This document shows, piece by piece, positions 23,417 to 33,327 of a stretch of 64,000 bases of DNA. The stretch lies in contig NC_057811.1 in the NCBI RefSeq assembly GCF_018294505.1, forward strand, positions 409,698,968 to 409,762,967. The letters run 5' to 3'. The stretch's first letter is position 1. Each line of letters starts with the position of its first letter. A program made the position numbers and the translations under genes. This DNA comes from Triticum aestivum. Taxonomy: Eukaryota > Streptophyta > Magnoliopsida > Poales > Poaceae. The notes beneath the pieces were generated by a model that did not search any database, was not told the DNA's origin, and saw nothing but the letters and a program-made list of their open reading frames with translations.

Positions 23417-24211
23417 TTAGTCCATTATAAAAGATATCAAGTATTTCAGATGATCAGGCAAAGCATTAAGTAGTTGGAGAAGCCTCCCCCAAGCTTGTGG
23501 GAGACTCTCTTCTTCAATTTGCACAAAATTATATATTTCCCTTAAAGCAGCTTGTTTCTTATGAGCGGGGAAATATTTAGCAGAGAAGTAATAAATCATA
23601 TCCTGGGGACTACGCACACAACCAGGATCAAGAGAATTAAACCATGTTTTAGCATCACCTTTTAATGAGAACGAAAATAGCTTAAGGATATAATAGTAAC
23701 GAGTTTTCTCATCATTAGTGAACAGGGTGGCTATATCATTTAATTTAGTAAGATGTGCCACAACAGTTTCAGATTCATAGCCATAAAAAGGATCAGATTC
23801 AACCAAAGTAATTATCTCAGGATCAACAGAGAAATCATAATCCTTATCAGTAATACAGATAGGTGAAGTAGCAAAAGCAGGGTCATATTTCATTCTAGCA
23901 TTCAAAGACTTTTCTTTCAGCTTAGCTAATAATTTCTTCAGATCATTCCTATCATTGCAAGCAAGAAAGTCTCTAGCAGTTTCTTCATCCATAACATAAC
24001 CCTCAGGCACAACAGGCAATTCATATCTAGGGGGAGAATCTTCATCATCACTTTCATCAATATTATCAGTTTCAATAATTTCATTCTCTCTAGCCCTAGC
24101 AAGTTGTTCATCAAGAAATTCACCTAGTGGCACAATATTATCAAGCATAGAAGTAGTTTCATCATAAGTATCATGCATAGCAGAAGTGGCATCATCAATA
24201 ACATGCGACAT
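23417..24211 (-). CDS. Gag N-terminal and core domain of the Gypsy element
   Basis: A 264-codon minus-strand ORF. The first 70 residues are acidic (DESDDEDSPP). The retrotransposon gag core follows at about 160-264: KLFSFSLKGDAKTWFNSL and YYFSAKYFPAHKK are hallmark stretches of the plant Gypsy gag family. A frame break ends it at 23417, just after LKYLISFI. It would build the capsid. The start lies about 190 bases inside the primer-binding site. Confidence 0.82.
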   Translation of the reverse strand: MSHVIDDATSAMHDTYDETTSMLDNIVPLGEFLDEQLARARENEIIETDNIDESDDEDSPPRYELPVVPEGYVMDEETARDFLACNDRNDLKKLLAKLKEKSLNARMKYDPAFATSPICITDKDYDFSVDPEIITLVESDPFYGYESETVVAHLTKLNDIATLFTNDEKTRYYYILKLFSFSLKGDAKTWFNSLDPGCVRSPQDMIYYFSAKYFPAHKKQAALREIYNFVQIEEESLPQAWGRLLQLLNALPDHLKYLISFIMD

Positions 24212-24404
24212 ATCAGAATAATAGCAGAAGCAGGTTTAGGTGTCGCAAGTTTACTCAAAACAGAAGGCGAATCAAGTGCAGAGCTAGATGGCAGTTCCTA
24301 ACCTCCCCTCGTAGTTGAGGGATAAATTTTGGTTTTCTCGTCTTTCAAGTTCCTCATAGTGATCAGCAGATATAAATCCCATGTGACTCAAAGAATAGAG
24401 CTAT

Positions 24405-24424
24405 GCTCCCCGGCAACGGCGCCA
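24405..24424 (-). promoter_or_regulatory. Primer-binding site, tRNA-Asp type
   Basis: Minus-strand TGGCGCCGTTGCCGGGGAGC begins 11 bases inside the 5' LTR. It matches the 3' end complement of plant tRNA-Asp used by Athila-group Gypsy elements. Confidence 0.85.
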
Positions 24425-24435
24425 GAAAATAGTCT

Positions 24436-25835
24436 TGATAACCCACAAGTATAGGGGATCGCAACAGTTTTCGAGGGTAGAGTATTCAACCCAAATTTAT
24501 TGATTCGACACAAGGGGAGCCAAAGAATATTCTCAAGTATTAGCAGTTGAGTTGTCAATTCAACCACACCTGGATAACTTAGTATCTGCAGCAAAGTATT
24601 TAGTAGCAAAGTAGTATGGAAGTAACGGTAACGGTGGCAAAGGTAACAGTAGCAGTTTTGTAGTAATTGTAACAGTGGCAACGGAAAAGTAACTAAGCGG
24701 AGAACAATATGTGAAAAGCTCGCGGGCATTGGATCGGTGATGGAGAATTATGTCGGATGCGATTCCTCATGCAATAGTTATAACCTAGGGTGACACAGAA
24801 CTAGCTCCAATTCATCAATGTAATGTAGGCATGTATTCCGAATATAGTCATACGTGCTTATGGAAAAGAACTTGCATGACATCTTTTGTCCTACCCTCCC
24901 GTGGCAGCGGGGTCCTAATGGAAACTAAGGGATATTAAGGCCTCCTTTTAATAGAGTACCGGACCAAAGCATTAACACTTAGTGAATACATGAACTCCTC
25001 AAACTACGATCATCACCGGGAGTGGTCCCGATTATTGTCACTTCGGGGTTGCCGGATCATAACACATAGTAGGTGACTATAGACTTGCAAGATAGGATCA
25101 AGAACTCGCATATATTCATGAAAACATAATAGGTTCAGATCTGAAATCATGGCACTCGGGCCCTAGTGACAAGCATTAAGCATAGCAAAGTCATAGCAAC
25201 ATCAATCTCAGAACATAATGGATACTAGGGATCAAACCCTAACAAAACTAACTCGATTACATGATAAATCTCATCTAACCCATCACCGTCCAGCAAGCCT
25301 ACGATGGAATTACTCACGCACGACGGTGAGCATCATGAAATTGGTGATGGAGGAAGGTTGATGATGACGATGGCGACGGATTCCCCTCTCCAGAGCCCCG
25401 AACAGACTCCAGATCAGCCCTCCCGAGAGAGTTTAGGGCTTGGCGGCGGCTCCGTATCGTAAAACGCGATGAATCCTTCTCTCTGATTTTTTCTCCCCGA
25501 GCGTGAATATATAGAGTTGGAGTTGAGGTCGGTGGAGCACTAGGGGGCCCACGAGGCAGGGGGCGCGCCCAGGGGGTAGGCGCGCCCCCACCCTCGTGGA
25601 CAGGGTGTGGGCCCCTGGCCTTGATTATTTCGCCAGTATTTTTTATTAATTCCAAAAATATTCTACGTGAAGTTTCAGGCCATTCTGAGAACTTTTATTT
25701 CTGCACAAAAACAACACCATGGCAATTCTGCTGAAAACAGCGTCAGTCTGGGTTAGTTCCATCCAAATCATGCAAGTTAGAGTCCAAAACAAGGGCAAAA
25801 GTGTTTGGAAAAGTAGATATGATGGAGACGTATCA
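24436..25835 (-). repeat. 5' LTR of the non-autonomous Gypsy element (1,400 bp)
   Basis: Same termini as the copy at 16369-17769 and close to it in length. Followed by the right-hand target duplication GTGCG at 25836-25840. The TATA-like motif and GC box are conserved at about 25500-25600. Confidence 0.9.
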
Positions 25836-25840
25836 GTGCG

Positions 25841-26630
25841 CACTCTTCTCTTCCACGCTAATGTCCCGCCCCGGTTTTGGCTGGACGCCCTCTCCACCGC
25901 CTCTCTACTCATCAACATTCGTCCGAGTCATGCTCGTGGGAACTTTGCACCACATCATCTCCTCTTCGGTAACCCTCCCTCCTATGACGACCTTCGTGTT
26001 TTTGGGTGTCTCTGTTATCCTAGCATTGCCTCCACTACTCCTCATAAACTCGCACCTCGCTCCGTGGCATGCATCTTTCTCGGATACCCACCAAACACCA
26101 AAGGTTATCGTTGCTATGATCCGGTTTCCTACCGAGTTTTCACTTCACGGCACGTTTACTTTGACGAGAGGTCTTTTCCCTTTCACCAGGTACCGCCGTC
26201 GGTCGACTCGCCATCGTCACCCGCGCCTCCTGGCACCCCTCGAGGAGGCCGCTCACTTGCGCTCGGGCCTCCCTCCCGGCTTCGGGCCCCCTGCAGCGCG
26301 TGGGCTTCCCCCAGGCTTCGGCGCTCCCACAGCGCCTGGGCCCCGGTCTGTGTCCGTGGCGTCGGACCCGGCCCCGTCTCTCGCCGCCCCAGGCTCTCCC
26401 GCCGGCCCAGCTGCATCCTCGCCGGCAGCCACGGCGCCCCCGACTCCCGTTGAGTCCGTAACCCGGTCAGCGAGCGCCTCTCATGCGCCTGACCCTGGCT
26501 CCTCGACGGCTTCACCGGTGATCCCGATGGGCTCTTCGTCAACTTCGCCCTCGGTCGATCCCCCCTCGCCGGCCTCGCTGGCCTCGTCAGCTGCGCCCCC
26601 GGCCCCGCCGGTCCTGCCGACCCCGTGTTC
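25841..26630 (+). pseudogene. Copia integrase C-terminus and linker, plus copy (second part)
   Basis: Resumes the integrase interrupted at 16368, continuing RTLLFHANVPPRFW, then GCLCYPSIAS and IFLGYPPNTKGYRCYD, which are standard C-terminal Copia integrase motifs. A long proline/serine/alanine-rich linker follows to about 26625. A frame change occurs around 26200-26450. Copia similarity ends near 26630, before any RT, where an unrelated GC-rich sequence begins. Confidence 0.8.
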
Positions 26631-26639
26631 AATAATAGG

Positions 26640-26842
26640 CACGGACTCCGGTGCGGTGTCGTCAGAGCCCGTCTCCATCGTGGGGTTGTCCTCATTGTCG
26701 AAAACCTCAGGCGAGTTGGCCGGCATATGCCCTCCTGGATCTGCCTTGCACGGCAGCTCTGCCACGCGTCCGCAAGGGCGGCCAGCTCATGCTTTGTCTC
26801 CGTCGATAGGCTCTTCCAGAGAGCGTTGGCGCCTGCAGTCAT
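26640..26842 (-). pseudogene. Unidentified repeat-associated ORF fragment with upstream TATA box
   Basis: The minus strand starts MTAGANALWKSLSTETK, continues ELAALADAWQSC, then a frame change leads into an acidic stretch (SPEVFDNEDNPTMETGSDD). A TATA-like CTATTTAAAGG lies about 75-85 bp upstream (26915-26925), the usual spacing for a plant promoter. The sequence breaks at the Copia junction near 26630. I recall similar ATG-proximal sequences being common in wheat repeats but cannot name the family. A truncated element or gene fragment is the safest call. Confidence 0.4.
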
Positions 26843-26929
26843 GGCGGATGGGGTGGAAGGAAGGAGGATGTGGAGCTGCTTGTGTTGTGGCGTGAAGTAG
26901 CCCGGGTGTGGCCGCCTTTAAATAGCGGA

Positions 26930-28147
26930 TTCCAGTGAGGCCAGGCGTCCGGATGCGTCAATGCGCGGCGCTGGAGTGAGTTTCTCGTTCGGCGAGCTGG
27001 CTTAATGGCGGCATACAGACGGATGGGGCATTGAACGGGCATGGTAGATATTCGTCATGTCCCGTCCAGTAAGGCGTCTCCGACATTGAACAGGCGCAGA
27101 CACCGGGGACGCGTCGTGGGCGGCGCCCTCGGCCGCTGCACTGCTTCAATGCTGGCGCCAGTCAGAGGTCGCGTCCGCTCTGTAGCCGGCTTCAATGGGG
27201 AGCGGCCGCTCTACAGCGGCATGAATGCAAGCAGCTGACACCGGGCGGGAACGGCAGGACGTTTTTGGGTGGGCCAGGGTGATCAGAAGCAAGCGTGCCT
27301 GTTGTTCGCACGCTCGCAAAGCTCCCCCCCCCCCCCGCCTCCCCTTCTCCCTGTTTGTCTCCGAACTGCCTTGCGGACCGACGCATGACTGCGTTGGATG
27401 GCACAACACGTTCAAATCACATGGTCCAGACGTATGCAGACAGTTTGAGGGTTTGCGTTGGAGATGCCCTAATCAACATATTTGTTCAGATTCATCAGAT
27501 AACATACTGACAACGATTGCAGCCGGCCATACACAACGTACAGTTCATGTTATGAACCTGGACTTTTCTAACTATCAATCGTACTTTCAGAACCGAAGAA
27601 GTTGTCGCTGAACCCGACATCCGGCGTTCATAAAAGGACAAGATCGTTTCATTTTCTCACAGCTAATATGAGGTGAACGATGGCATCAAATTAATTCTTC
27701 CAAGTACACAAACAGAAAGCAACAAATCCTTAACAGTCAGCTTACTGTGTAAACAAGAGTAAGGTAAAGCACCAGAGAATCTTATCTCAAACCCAAAGTT
27801 AAATTGCACGCTGGCTGGGAGCTATAATACACTTCACTCATATTACTCCTCACATACTACAGGTACTATTCACCATGTACATAGTGTATATATCATAGGT
27901 AAAAATATGGCAAGGGATCCCTAATAGTACAGCAATATCTACAGAGCAGAATTTGTTTTGCTGAGAGACCTACACGCTGGCCTTCTCGGAACCAATCTGC
28001 CACATGCTGATCGAATCCTTTACGCGATCCGTACGCAAATCGTGGTAACTCTGCTCTCAGAATGAGAATCGGCAGAGGATCGGGTAGCAAAATGTTGAAA
28101 AACACACACACATTGTTCGCGGAAGGGGAGGATGGATGGATCGCCGT
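26930..28147. other. Intergenic, GC-rich then AT-rich
   Basis: 26930-27300 is GC-rich and resembles the 5' flank of the preceding fragment, with GGCGGCAT and TTCAATG motifs repeated. A 13-base C run lies near 27327. GTTTGCGTTGGAGATGCCCT at 27453-27472 resembles the end of a MITE-like repeat, but no partner end was found nearby. The rest is plausible 3' flank of the gene at 28148-29056. No coding region is supported. Confidence 0.5.
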
Positions 28148-29056
28148 TCATTTCTTCCAGCTCCGGCAGCGTAGGACCGAGTCGTCGCCGCCGACGATCC
28201 ATGTCTCCTTGGCGATGTCCATGGACACCTGGAAGAAGTCGGGCGGGTACCTCATCACCACCAGGTTCTCCTTCTCCGGCTCTTCCTCCCTTGCCTTGTT
28301 GCTGTCGCTCTTGGCCTCCTCGTCCTCCCCTGCGTCGGCTACTCCTAGCCTCCTCGCCAGCCCCTTCGCCGGCGCCGACCGGCACCGCATCAGCATCAGC
28401 GCGTTCGCCGGCGGCGCCGCGTCTTCTTTCTCCTGCTCCTCGTGAGGTAGCTCGTGCTCCTGGTTCTTGTTGGGAGCCCTCTTGCCTTCCTCGAGCACCA
28501 TGAACCACTTGGCCAATGCGTCGCCGTGGCGCCGATCCGTCTCCTTCCCCGCGCGCTCCACGTGCTCCTCCTCCTCCTCGTCCTCCTCCCCGGAGGTGTA
28601 CTCCACGACGGCTCCGGGGAACCTGCCGAAGCAGCCGGAGACGTTGAGCCGGAAGGCGCCGTGCAGGGCGTTGAGGAAGGGCAGGGCGTCCTTCTTGATC
28701 CCGAGCGCCTGCATCCACGTGGCCTTCTTCTTCCCGCCAGCACCGGCGGCCTTGGGCTTGGCCGACCGGGAGACCTTGATCTGCCCCGCGCACGTCACCT
28801 TGGGCGACGACGGCTCGTTGTCCTCGCCGACGTCCACGGCGTGGTGGCGCCGGCTCGGGTTCCTGTTGGTGGCCGCCCTGGACGACGACGACGACGGCCG
28901 GGCGCCGCTGGTGCTGTGCCGGCGCTCGGAGCTCGCGGACGGCCGCGACGGGCTGCAGGCCGTCTTGGGCGGCATCAGCGCCAGGTGCGCCCGCGGCGGG
29001 AAGCAGACGAGGAAGTCGGTGGCCGTGCCGCTGCTCCCCCTCCTCCTCCCCCTCAT
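28148..29056 (-). CDS. Plant-specific conserved protein of unknown function (302 aa)
   Basis: A single-exon host gene. The protein begins MRGRRRGSSG and contains FLVCFPPRAHLALMP near residues 15-29, SPKVTCAGQIKV near 78-90, WMQALGIKKDALPFLNALH near 113-131, a 15-residue acidic run near 157-165, KWFMVLEEGKR near 184-194, LMRCRSAPAKGLARR near 225-239, and ends ...IAKETWIVGGDD...CRSWKK. These blocks recur in a seed-plant protein family that I recognise by pattern. No enzymatic domain is known to me and no function should be assigned. There is no signal peptide or membrane segment; the basic N-terminus and acidic middle suggest a nuclear or cytosolic protein. Start chosen because the MRGRRR N-terminus matches the family. 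Confidence 0.85.
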   Translation of the reverse strand: MRGRRRGSSGTATDFLVCFPPRAHLALMPPKTACSPSRPSASSERRHSTSGARPSSSSSRAATNRNPSRRHHAVDVGEDNEPSSPKVTCAGQIKVSRSAKPKAAGAGGKKKATWMQALGIKKDALPFLNALHGAFRLNVSGCFGRFPGAVVEYTSGEEDEEEEEHVERAGKETDRRHGDALAKWFMVLEEGKRAPNKNQEHELPHEEQEKEDAAPPANALMLMRCRSAPAKGLARRLGVADAGEDEEAKSDSNKAREEEPEKENLVVMRYPPDFFQVSMDIAKETWIVGGDDSVLRCRSWKK

Positions 29057-29194
29057 GGCGCCCGCGCTGTGTGTGAAGCTTCTTCTTCCTCGTCCTCCTC
29101 CTCCTCTGCTCCTAGGCTCTAGCTAGCGTCCGCTTCTTGTTGTGAAGAAGCTTGAGGCTGTGATGAGTGACCGAGCTGTCCGTTTAGGTGGGCA

Positions 29195-29204
29195 GTTTTT
29201 AAAG
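29195..29204 (-). promoter_or_regulatory. Possible TATA box for the gene at 28148-29056
   Basis: Minus-strand CTTTAAAAAC about 140 bp upstream of the start codon. It would give a 5' UTR of about 100 bases. Position is plausible; no other support. Confidence 0.35.
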
Positions 29205-29672
29205 CCCGGCCGGACGACGTCCAGCTTTCGGTTGGTGCTGGCGTTAAAAGAAGAGTGCTTAAGCCCAAATAAACAAGACAAGGCAACATGTAACAGGAAA
29301 AGCTTGAGCCAAAATGATAGCTGCAATGGCGTGTCGTGCTGTTTGGCCATATGCCTGGGGTAATAAGATTAGTGCCCGGCGCTTGCTTGGCGAAGTGGTC
29401 TGGGCTAAAATATTGGGATTTAATCGGGGGCCTAATTGAGGTAGTTGATCACGGGTATCTTCAAGGAAGTGGACCTTGGAGCTTTTCTATGGATACATAA
29501 TCTAATCTATCTACTGGGTATCTTCAAGGAAGTGTTCATAAAGCTACACTCCACCACCTTCCGATCTTGATCCCATCAAAAAGAATGCGCGGGTAATCTA
29601 CTGTTGCATAGCGGAGGATCTATTTATGTGTTGTGTGTAAGTGCAGCATCACCAGAGGAGCCCAACTTTGTA

Positions 29673-29753
29673 CTCCCTCTGTTCTAAAATAGATGACCCA
29701 ACTTTATACTAACTTTATACAAAATTGGATCATCTATTTTGGAACTGAGGAAG
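29673..29753. mobile_element. Stowaway MITE (81 bp)
   Basis: Inverted termini CTCCCTCTGTTC and GAACTGAGGAAG (imperfect), internal arms AAAATAGATGACCCAACTTT and its near complement, and TA target duplications at 29671-29672 and 29754-29755. Classic Tc1/mariner-type Stowaway hairpin of grasses, about 620 bp upstream of the gene at 28148-29056. Confidence 0.9.
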
Positions 29754-29756
29754 TAC

Positions 29757-32700
29757 TGCTATACAATTCTTCTTATTTTTAATGTGCTCCGTCGGCTCGA
29801 TCTGTATTATACTGTTGTGGGCGCAGGTTTGTGAGAAGTGTGCAACAACGGCTTAACCTACCTGTTGCAGAAAACCGCAAACAGATGTGCAGATACAGTG
29901 CTAGGCTGGCTTTCAAATTGGGTGGTAATGTCACCCTACTGGCATGATCTTACCTAGATTTGTTGATGAAATACATCGGAAGGCACTGAACATGTGGAGA
30001 CAGTGCAATTCAGTCCTCAAACTTTCAAAAGTGTGCACTCAAGGAAGTCGATGAAATGCATCGGAAGTCATTGAACTTACGCCATGCCTACTGGATGCAC
30101 AGCGAAGGAAGGGTTTTAGACCGTCGATCGACCCCTTTGTAAAGTTTGAGGATGTATGGCGGGGCCTTCTCTGCGACCGTGTCACACCATGATGGTGCCT
30201 ACATGCGTCCCCTGATTGACCCATCGGCCTCATTGCCATGTCCAATGAGCCACCACAACACTAGATGGTAGCCACCTCCACCACCTCTTCTCGGACGACC
30301 CGCGGTGAGGAGGCAGGGCACCGAATGGTGCACTATGGCTAACATGGGTGTATCGCATCCGAGAAAGGTGGGCCGAGCAAGGAGAACAGAGCCATATCGA
30401 CACACCGAGGTCGGCAAAGGCAGAGTCCTCATCTGGGTGGCCTAGAAAATGGCGCCAAACTTGATATGCAGATCGGGGCAAGAGGGCAGGGACGTTCTGT
30501 GGAGGAATAGAGGCGGCTTGTCAGTTAGCATGGGCGTGGTGAGGTCAATGTTTCATTGTGCTAAGTGTCACTTATAACTAGGCCGTGTGGGGCCAAATAG
30601 TTCTTGTTTTACGAGCTAATGGACTAGGTTTTGCCGGTTTCCAAGCAAGGGAGACACCCCTCCTACCTCACTATCCTCCCCCTCACAAATTGAACCCTCA
30701 CACAACAACAAAAAATAGTCACCACCACTCAAACCCTAAATCACCACCTCCTACCTCCCCGTCCTTCCTTTCCCCGGCCGCTTCTAGAGACTATTGGCCG
30801 GGCTAAGCCCCGTCACTGGTCGATTTAGGTGGCAACGGGGAAGTCGCCGCTCTGATTGCCTTTCGTGGTGAGATGTCATTTATGAGTGGAGGCTAGAAGC
30901 AAAGGGCATGGCTGCGTAATGGTGACAATTGTGGTTTTGGCCTGGTCGATAATATCTGGTGGCGAGGTGGCGGTGGCGACGATCTCGATCCTGTCTGCAG
31001 GGACGTAGGGGGCAATAGTGGCCATCTGCGCCCTACCATGGTGGTCCTCCGCTCGGGAACGTGGGTGGCGCCATGGTCCTGTGTTGTTAGGCGATTGACG
31101 CAGCATCGGCTTGACATTAGTCGCAACAAGCTTCCTGAAGGTACCTCAGCGGTTGAGCGTAGTTCACTTCCTGAAGGTGTTGTTACCGGAGAACATTTCT
31201 CATTGTTCTTGTGATGTCAAAAAATGATTGGTGTGGATAGTTGTTGTAGTAGTTCGACGGTTGCTGTTTTGATCACTTTGGAGATTCTTTTCTTCTATTT
31301 CCTCTACTTAGACATAACTTCTGCCTGGTATAACTTTACTCTTTGCCAGCATGATTGTGTGTGTGTTGTGTGTTGATGTTGGTTGTATGCGTCCTAATCA
31401 TGAAGAGACCAGGTGCGTCATCATTGTGTTTGTTCGTATTGCCTTGATACTTCATTTTAAGATAATAAATTCCACCTTTACCGAACAGGTTTTTCCAGTT
31501 TTCGAGCCGAGGACATTGTGTTTACACCGTAGACAAATTTAAAACACACTTTTCTGTAAATTTTACTACTCATAGTTTTTCTATTTCAACCAAACGTCCT
31601 ATGCATGCAGCTGAAGGTACCAGCATGGATGCATCGATCCTCATCAGATGAACCTGTTGCTATCAAGTGAGGAAGCAAGTACGGACAGTTCACAGTCAGC
31701 TGACTGTGGCAATGTTGTACACAGTAGACTTATCTACAAAGTTTTTGCCATAAAAAGAATCTAACAGACATGCCTCTCCATGCCGTGGTGGTCCAACGGC
31801 GTCCATCACCATGCTTGGACCCCGAGCTCCAGCAGCTCCTGGTGGTCACGCTCGAGCCCTCCGAGTGCGCGGTGGCGGCACACGGCCGGGCCGACGCGGC
31901 GCCTAACCAAATAATTCATCTACCGCCGAGCATGATTTCTCTCCTCCAGAGCACGAATTATTAGCGCTACTGCCACGCCTGTCACGAGCGATTCCCATGG
32001 AAACTCCAAAGCAAAATGAAGGAAAGAAAACCATTACGCATGCACTGATGCAGACCGGAGCAACACAGCGCTTTCCATGAGCCACCACTGCATTGTTAAT
32101 CCTCTGCAATCATACGACGAGCTTCACATAATGATGGTATCTCGGAGCATTAGCTAGCACTGACGGAGCACCGAGCTGCGGCTACGCTACTGATGATGGA
32201 CGTCGCCGTGATTAGTTGTTGTTTATCCGCGTAGCAATGATAAGGGAGAATGGGGGGAGAAGGGTTGGTGTGTGTGAATTGTTTTTCTTCTGAAAGCAGG
32301 GATTTTTTTCTTGTGAAAGCAGGTTGGTGTGAGTGTTCATGAGTGATGGATGTGTAAAGGATTAAAGGTGTTAAATTCATTTAAGAGAAACGGGTGCCAT
32401 CATGGGGAGGGGGATGCATCACGCACACTATTTTTTTTTTTTGAGGGGTATCACGCACACTATTGGGAGTTGAGAGGGGATGGAGGGAGGGGGTGAGCGG
32501 TTGGGCTGGGCTGGCTGGACCCTCCACCACGAGCCAAGATTTGGAGCCGGAGATTCGCTGCGATTGCCAACTTGCTTTGCCCCGCACGCATCGCTAGCCA
32601 GCCGGGAGGCCATCCTCTGGGGGCGCTTTCTACAGTGTTCCGGCGGAGTGTCCATTTTCAGGCTTCCGAGGGCGTCGACCGTCGAGGTTCGCTAGCAATC

Positions 32701-33259
32701 ATACGACCTCCGGTCCCTGCATGTGTCCTCGTTCGCCATGTCGTTGCGTGTCTGCTTGGGTTCTTCCTGCGATCAGTTGCACGCTTTCGTGGATATTTTG
32801 CTGAGGAAAGTAGTGGAAGTCTGGTCAGTGTTTTGGTAATGGAACATGTGCGCCTAGTGCTTGGGTTAATTTAGCACCCCCAAAATGTAGAAAGGTACCA
32901 AATTTGCACCAACCAAACTGTGAAATTCCATATCCAAATTTGATGCAAGAACAAGATAAAATCCTGTTATTGGTAGTTATATTTCCCTCTATCTGTAAAA
33001 ACACAGCATTTTAGACAATGACCACCGTCTTTAACATGCAAGTTTAATAGTAGAAGCTTAATTACAAGAACTATATCATGGATAAAATTCATGAAAATCT
33101 CCTGCACCATTCCCCACTAGACACCCTAAGTTCTTACACATCGAGATAGAGAATTTCAATGCACACTTTCTTAAATGACATCCATTTCCGAATAGAGGTG
33201 ATAGCGTGTATGGAGTTGAGGTGATGTATTATAATACAACTAGAATTTGTTAATGTGTA
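29757..33259. other. Intergenic region without a supported gene
   Basis: Mixed composition with only short, unconvincing open frames. Visible items are a short direct repeat near 29965-30080 (GATGAAATACATCGGAAG and GATGAAATGCATCGGAAG) and the 15-bp duplication with poly(T) at 32418-32464. A GC-rich patch at 31760-31900 could be a gene relic, but nothing is recognisable. Confidence 0.5.
32418..32464. repeat. 15-bp direct repeat flanking an oligo(T) insertion
   Basis: ATCACGCACACTATT occurs at 32418-32432 and 32450-32464, separated by 17 bases consisting of T residues and GAGGGGT. The pattern resembles a target-site duplication around a very short poly(A)-type insert. Confidence 0.6.
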
Positions 33260-33325
33260 CTCCCTCGGTCCCAAAATAAGTGTCTCAACATATTATGTGT
33301 TTTGCTTCTTTTGGGATGGAGGGAG
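33260..33325. mobile_element. Short Stowaway MITE (66 bp)
   Basis: Inverted termini CTCCCTCGGTCCCAAAA and its complement TTTTGGGATGGAGGGAG, with TA duplications at 33258-33259 and 33326-33327. The interior is much reduced. A 27-base segment of its right half is repeated just outside at 33332-33358. Confidence 0.85.
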
Positions 33326-33327
33326 TA

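Larger units (their letters stand above)
16369..25835 (-). mobile_element. Complete non-autonomous Gypsy (Athila-related) retrotransposon
   Basis: A 9.5 kb element with two LTRs of about 1.40 kb, a 5-bp target duplication (GTGCG), primer-binding site and polypurine tract, all on the minus strand. It encodes gag, a retropepsin and a separate 336-aa protein in the position of an env gene. The stretch between protease and that protein (20821-21604) is non-coding, and there is no RT, RNase H or integrase anywhere in the element. It must therefore have moved with enzymes supplied by another element. The LTRs differ at roughly nine sites in the first 330 bp by eye, so the insertion is fairly young. 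It split a Copia integrase. Confidence 0.9.

Noticed and set aside
26183..26842. 219-codon minus-strand ORF across the Copia linker
   Set aside because: Only the first part from 26842 resembles a real ORF; the rest is antisense to the Copia proline-rich linker.
28062..29126. Long plus-strand open frames over the 28148-29056 gene
   Set aside because: They are antisense to a conserved coding region and arise from its codon bias.
29757..33259. Host genes in the intergenic stretch
   Set aside because: All open frames are short, none shows a motif, codon pattern or splice structure worth defending.
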